Shown one piece after another: positions 6,866 to 9,116 of a stretch of 9,116 bases of DNA. The stretch is taken from NCBI GenBank assembly GCA_938039305.1, contig CALHUZ010000377.1, positions 1-9,116 on the forward strand, read 5' to 3'. A model generated the notes under the pieces. It ran no database searches. It saw nothing but the letters and a program-made list of their open reading frames with translations, and had not been told where the DNA came from. The first letter of the stretch is position 1; each line of letters starts with the position of its first letter. The translations under genes were made by a program, and so were the position numbers. Source of the DNA: an uncultured Saprospiraceae bacterium (GTDB lineage Bacteria > Bacteroidota > Bacteroidia > Chitinophagales > Saprospiraceae).

Positions 6866-7753
6866 ATGAAAATTATCAAGCTGTCCTTATTCATATCATC
6901 TGTCATTCTCTCCGCACTATTCCTTACATCTTGTAGCGACGATGCAGAAGAAGCAGGTTTAGACACTTCTGTTTCATATGAAGAGATTAGCGTATCCTAC
7001 GGATCTGACCCTCTACAGAACTATGACATCTTCCTTCCTGCTAATCGAACAGAGAGCGAAACACATGTTGTAATCATGGTTCATGGCGGTGGCTGGGTTG
7101 GTGGTGACAAAGCAGATGTAGAAGGCTTAGTAGATGTACTAAAGCTTAAAATGCCAAATTTTGCTGTTGTCAACATGAACTACAGATTGACAGCGGATGT
7201 TAGTAAGCCTTTCGAAGATCAATTAGCGGATGTAGGATTAGCGATTAAAGAATTAGATATACAAAGCAATTTTTATCAAATAAGTGACTCATACGCTTTA
7301 GTCGGAGTAAGTGCGGGAGGACATATGTCCCTTCAACACAGCTACACTGCCAATGATCAAGACAAAATCAAAGTAGTGGGCAACATCATCGGTCCTACAT
7401 ACTTTCTGGATCCTGCTTATACGATGGCTACAGAGCTGACATATCAGGTTGTCGCACAAGTTATGGAAGACTTCACTGGACAGCCTTATACCAACTCTTC
7501 TTTCTACGAAGGATTAAGTCCGTACAATGCAGTTAATGCGAACACAATCCCAACCATTCAATTTTTTGGTGATTCAGATCCTTTGATTCCTAATTCGCAA
7601 GGCCCTCTTTTGAAGTCCAAACTTGATGAATTTGGCATACCTAATGAACTGACTATTTACGAGGGGGAAGGCCATGGTTGGTCTAAGCCTGAAAACTGGG
7701 ATGATACTGCGGAGAAGTTTAAGAACTTTGTGCTGAGGTTTATTGATCAGTAA
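6866..7753 (+). CDS. alpha/beta hydrolase (esterase/lipase-like) lipoprotein
   Basis: A 295-residue secreted hydrolase. Residues 1-23 are a lipoprotein signal peptide ending in the lipobox 'LTSC' (lipid Cys23). The next residues, 'SDDAEEAG', are acidic and resemble the lipoprotein export signal that sends Bacteroidota lipoproteins to the cell surface. The fold is an alpha/beta hydrolase of the HGGG (hormone-sensitive-lipase/BD-FAE) group: oxyanion hole 'HGGGW' at 73-77, nucleophile Ser149 in 'GVSAGG', probable acid Asp238 in 'FGDSDPLIP' and His270 in 'GEGHGW'. All three triad members are present, so it should be active on carboxyl esters such as acetyl or feruloyl groups on glycans, or on small esters. 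It follows the sulfatase gene by 58 bases with no terminator between, which suggests joint action on a decorated substrate (inference). No clear ribosome site precedes the ATG. A 24-base hairpin of the local repeat family begins 14 bases after the stop. Confidence 0.9.
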   Translation: MKIIKLSLFISSVILSALFLTSCSDDAEEAGLDTSVSYEEISVSYGSDPLQNYDIFLPANRTESETHVVIMVHGGGWVGGDKADVEGLVDVLKLKMPNFAVVNMNYRLTADVSKPFEDQLADVGLAIKELDIQSNFYQISDSYALVGVSAGGHMSLQHSYTANDQDKIKVVGNIIGPTYFLDPAYTMATELTYQVVAQVMEDFTGQPYTNSSFYEGLSPYNAVNANTIPTIQFFGDSDPLIPNSQGPLLKSKLDEFGIPNELTIYEGEGHGWSKPENWDDTAEKFKNFVLRFIDQ

Positions 7754-7767
7754 TTGATAAGAAAACT

Positions 7768-7791
7768 GCGAAGAGGTCGAAGACCTTTCGC
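7768..7791 (+). repeat. solitary copy of the 24-base bulged hairpin repeat
   Basis: The arms GCGAAGAGGTC and GACCTTTCGC pair over 10 base pairs with one bulged G and a GAA loop. All 24 bases are identical to the hairpin at 8696-8719. Here it stands alone: no inverted partner hairpin follows in the 80 bases downstream, and the flanks do not match the other copies beyond a few bases. It begins 14 bases after the stop of the esterase-like gene. There is no T-run after it, so it is not a classical intrinsic terminator, but it could protect the 3' end of the operon transcript. Confidence 0.85.
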
Positions 7792-7846
7792 TTAATGTAA
7801 TTTGAAAAGCAGGAAACTGTTTTGTTTAGTTAAACTTTAATAACTG

Positions 7847-7873
7847 ATACCTAAGTATTATTTACTACTCCTA
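7847..7873 (+). other. probable missed N-terminus of the lipoprotein gene (ATA or CTG start)
   Basis: In frame with the gene downstream, and after a stop at 7841-7843, the codons read CTG (7844), ATA (7847), then Pro-Lys-Tyr-Tyr-Leu-Leu-Leu-Leu, reaching the GTG at 7874. If ATA is read as the initiator, the N-terminus is 'MPKYYLLLLVSINLYSC', a complete lipoprotein signal peptide with a basic residue, hydrophobic core and lipobox. Starting at the GTG leaves only seven residues before the cysteine, too short to work. ATA would be a single-base change from ATG: a rare start, a start-codon mutation or a sequencing error. Confidence 0.6.
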
Positions 7874-8674
7874 GTGAGCATAAATTTATATAGCTGTGCT
7901 TCTAAAGACATCCAAGGTGAGAGATGTCAAGAATCAGATAATTTAAAAAAGGTCCTTGCCATAACTGAAATAGATAGTTTGCCAGAGAGTGGCACCTCGA
8001 TCTATTTTAGAAGCCATGATAGCTGGGGGACTTTTAATAATGAGATCCTTCTTGTCTACAACAATAAAAAGAACTTCATTCGATCCGAGTTCATTTCAAA
8101 TAACATCAAGAAATCCATAAGTGACACAACTAAATCTATCAAGTTGATAGACAAGTTGGATTTAGAAGATCTAATAGACAGGATAGATGCGTTGAACTGC
8201 AAGCCACATAGTATAGACCCAAGGGGTAATTGTTGTGATAGTGATTACCACGAAATTCTTATCAAAGAAGGAAACAAGATAAGAGGCTGGATGTGGGATG
8301 GTGATACTATTTCGATTACAAATGTTGGAAATAGATTTAATGACCTGAACAAGCACAAGGCACTTGAAATAGAAGGGATTCTTTATAGATTGGGCGGGTA
8401 TAATGAAACAAAATTATATTATGCTACAGATGGAGAATGTGTCAACGACAGTATAAAGGTGTTCTTTACCAAGAGCAAGAATACCTACCAAATCAAGTCA
8501 TTCGAACCTTATCATCCTAACTTCGAATTTGACGAATACTTACGCACCAAAATTCCTTGTGCGGATACATTATCCTTCTCAAATGATTTAGTTGTCACAT
8601 TGACCACAAAAGAGAATGAGAAAAGAACTATGAGAAATTTAAGCAGACATAAATTAACGGACCATAAGTTATAA
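7874..8674 (+). CDS. uncharacterised lipoprotein, probable start upstream at 7847
   Basis: A 266-residue protein from the GTG at 7874, or 275 residues if it starts at the ATA at 7847, which is favoured because it restores a full lipoprotein signal peptide with lipobox 'LYSC'. I do not recognise the family. The mature part is hydrophilic, without membrane segments. It has six further cysteines (18, 109, 120, 121, 189 and 229 in GTG numbering), an even number compatible with disulfides in the periplasm or at the cell surface; two of them are adjacent in 'GNCCDSDYHE'. A segment 'DSLPESGTSIYFRSHDSWGTFNNEI' (residues 34-58) and later beta-rich stretches suggest a mostly beta protein. Base composition appears more AT-rich than the sulfatase operon upstream. 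It is separated from the esterase-like gene by about 93-120 bases containing the solitary hairpin, and no good promoter match is seen. A repeat cluster follows its stop. Confidence 0.7.
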   Translation: MSINLYSCASKDIQGERCQESDNLKKVLAITEIDSLPESGTSIYFRSHDSWGTFNNEILLVYNNKKNFIRSEFISNNIKKSISDTTKSIKLIDKLDLEDLIDRIDALNCKPHSIDPRGNCCDSDYHEILIKEGNKIRGWMWDGDTISITNVGNRFNDLNKHKALEIEGILYRLGGYNETKLYYATDGECVNDSIKVFFTKSKNTYQIKSFEPYHPNFEFDEYLRTKIPCADTLSFSNDLVVTLTTKENEKRTMRNLSRHKLTDHKL

Positions 8675-8695
8675 ACATGGAGTCTGATGCACCCC

Positions 8696-8784
8696 GCGAA
8701 GAGGTCGAAGACCTTTCGCTAAACATGGCTTATTCAACATGATTAGAATAGCACAAACCAGATGAAGATCTCTGACCTCTCATC
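8696..8784. repeat. repeat unit A: pair of inverted 24-base hairpins
   Basis: Hairpin 1 (8696-8719, GCGAAGAGGTC-GAA-GACCTTTCGC) and hairpin 2 (8761-8784, GATGAAGATC...GACCTCTCATC) are separated by 41 bases. The reverse complement of hairpin 2 has the same core as hairpin 1 (AGAGGTC..AGA(C/T)CTT), so the unit is the same element in two opposite orientations. That is the arrangement of REPIN/BIME-type extragenic repeats, although the GTAG tetranucleotide of classical REPs is absent. It begins 21 bases after the stop of the lipoprotein gene. The 241-base gap 8675-8915 holds only this unit, unit B and short linkers. Confidence 0.88.
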
Positions 8785-8816
8785 ATTTTGACATATATTT
8801 TCTTGTACTCAAACCC

Positions 8817-8905
8817 GCGAAGAGGTCAGAGACCTTTCGCTAAACATGGTTCATTCAACATTATTAGTATAGCACAAACCCGATGAAGGTCTTTAACCTC
8901 TCATC
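8817..8905. repeat. repeat unit B: tandem copy of unit A at a 121-base period
   Basis: Both hairpins recur exactly 121 bases after those of unit A (8817-8840 and 8882-8905), with the same 41-base spacing. Counted by hand, 79 of 89 bases match unit A with no gaps. The similarity also continues a little outside: ACCCGCGA or CCCCGCGA before each unit and ATTTTGA shortly after each. Changes in hairpin 2 mostly keep or improve pairing. The unit ends 10 bases beyond the stop codon of the minus-strand phosphotransferase gene, so its second hairpin would be in that transcript's 3' end. Confidence 0.88.
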
Positions 8906-8915
8906 TGATTTTGAA

Positions 8916-9116
8916 TCACTTAAGAATCTCAGGAAGCTTAATCCTAACATACTCAGAAAGCAACTTCAACTGATTCTTCGCTCGATTCAAATTTTGATCT
9001 TCATAATCAGTTGGGTAATAAATATCGTCATTAAGGAAGTCATTTAAAAATCTGATCGCTTGCTCATATATGATGAGTCCAGCCCCATGAAAAAGATATT
9101 CTTTTTCGTCTTTTGA
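8916..9116 (-). CDS. phosphotransferase (NahK/aminoglycoside-phosphotransferase-like), C-terminal part
   Basis: On the minus strand the frame is open from the window edge for 66 codons to a TGA at 8916-8918. No start codon is visible, as expected for the end of a gene that begins outside the window. The segment 'LIIYEQAIRFLNDFLNDD' followed by 'YYPTDYEDQNLNRAKNQLKL' closely resembles, from memory, the C-terminus of Bacteroidota phosphotransferases of the APH kinase fold, which often read '..EQAIRFLTDYLNGD.YY...Y..HNL.RA..Q..L'. Members include N-acetylhexosamine 1-kinase (NahK) and proteins annotated as 'mucin desulfatase'. The catalytic loop and ATP site are outside the window, so the substrate cannot be stated; a sugar kinase is the best guess. 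It converges on the lipoprotein gene, with the repeat cluster between them. The reading frame is certain enough for a gene; the family call is moderate. Confidence 0.72.
   Translation of the reverse strand, partial: SKDEKEYLFHGAGLIIYEQAIRFLNDFLNDDIYYPTDYEDQNLNRAKNQLKLLSEYVRIKLPEILK

Noticed and set aside
7768..7791. Classical intrinsic terminator after the esterase gene
   Set aside because: The hairpin is good but is followed by TTAATGTAATTTG, with no T-run; it is better treated as a member of the repeat family.
8171..8356. Minus-strand open frame opposite the lipoprotein gene
   Set aside because: It is short, has no motif, and lies fully within a longer coding frame on the other strand.
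8696..8905. CRISPR array
   Set aside because: The four 24-base repeats alternate in orientation, the spacings (41, 32, 41) reflect a duplicated unit, and the 'spacers' at 41 bases are themselves near-identical. No cas gene is present.

Overview
The window looks like a moderately AT-rich chromosomal segment of a Bacteroidota bacterium, plausibly of the marine Saprospiria/Cytophagia type. The support is a membrane-anchored AraC-type regulator, a TonB-dependent receptor with an N-terminal carboxypeptidase-regulatory-like domain, several lipoprotein signal peptides, very weak Shine-Dalgarno sequences and TAnnTTTG-type -7 boxes. No tRNA, rRNA, CRISPR array, transposase or phage gene was seen.

Layout. 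(1) 1-1595 (+): the 3' part of an alpha/beta hydrolase gene, whose stop codon overlaps by one base (TAATG) the start of a seven-helix membrane protein with a C-terminal AraC HTH domain. (2) 1761-2567 (+): a fatty-acid-hydroxylase/sterol-desaturase family membrane protein. (3) 2631-2672: a strong hairpin, probably a bidirectional terminator, between convergent genes. (4) 2741-5119 (-): an outer-membrane TonB-dependent receptor of the 'outer membrane beta-barrel family' type, not SusC and with no SusD beside it. (5) 5120-5364: a divergent control region with two abutting palindromes. (6) 5365-7753 (+): a Cys-type sulfatase lipoprotein followed 58 bases later by an alpha/beta-hydrolase (esterase-like) lipoprotein, probably one transcript. 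(7) 7847/7874-8674 (+): an unrecognised lipoprotein whose signal peptide only makes sense if it starts at an ATA (or CTG) codon. (8) 8675-8915: two tandem 89-base repeat units at a period of 121 bases, each holding a pair of inverted 24-base hairpins; a solitary copy of the same hairpin lies at 7768-7791. (9) 8916-9116 (-): the C-terminus of a phosphotransferase related to NahK/APH kinases, running off the window.

Functional reading (inference): the receptor, sulfatase and esterase lipoprotein around one divergent promoter region suggest uptake and de-decoration of a sulfated and possibly acylated molecule. There is no SusD and no glycoside hydrolase in view, so this is not a classical polysaccharide utilisation locus. 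The most unusual part of the window is the repeat family. The 24-base hairpin has a conserved bulged G and compensatory base changes, and it lies 10-21 bases past the stop codon of each of three consecutive genes, always in the same orientation relative to that gene's transcription.
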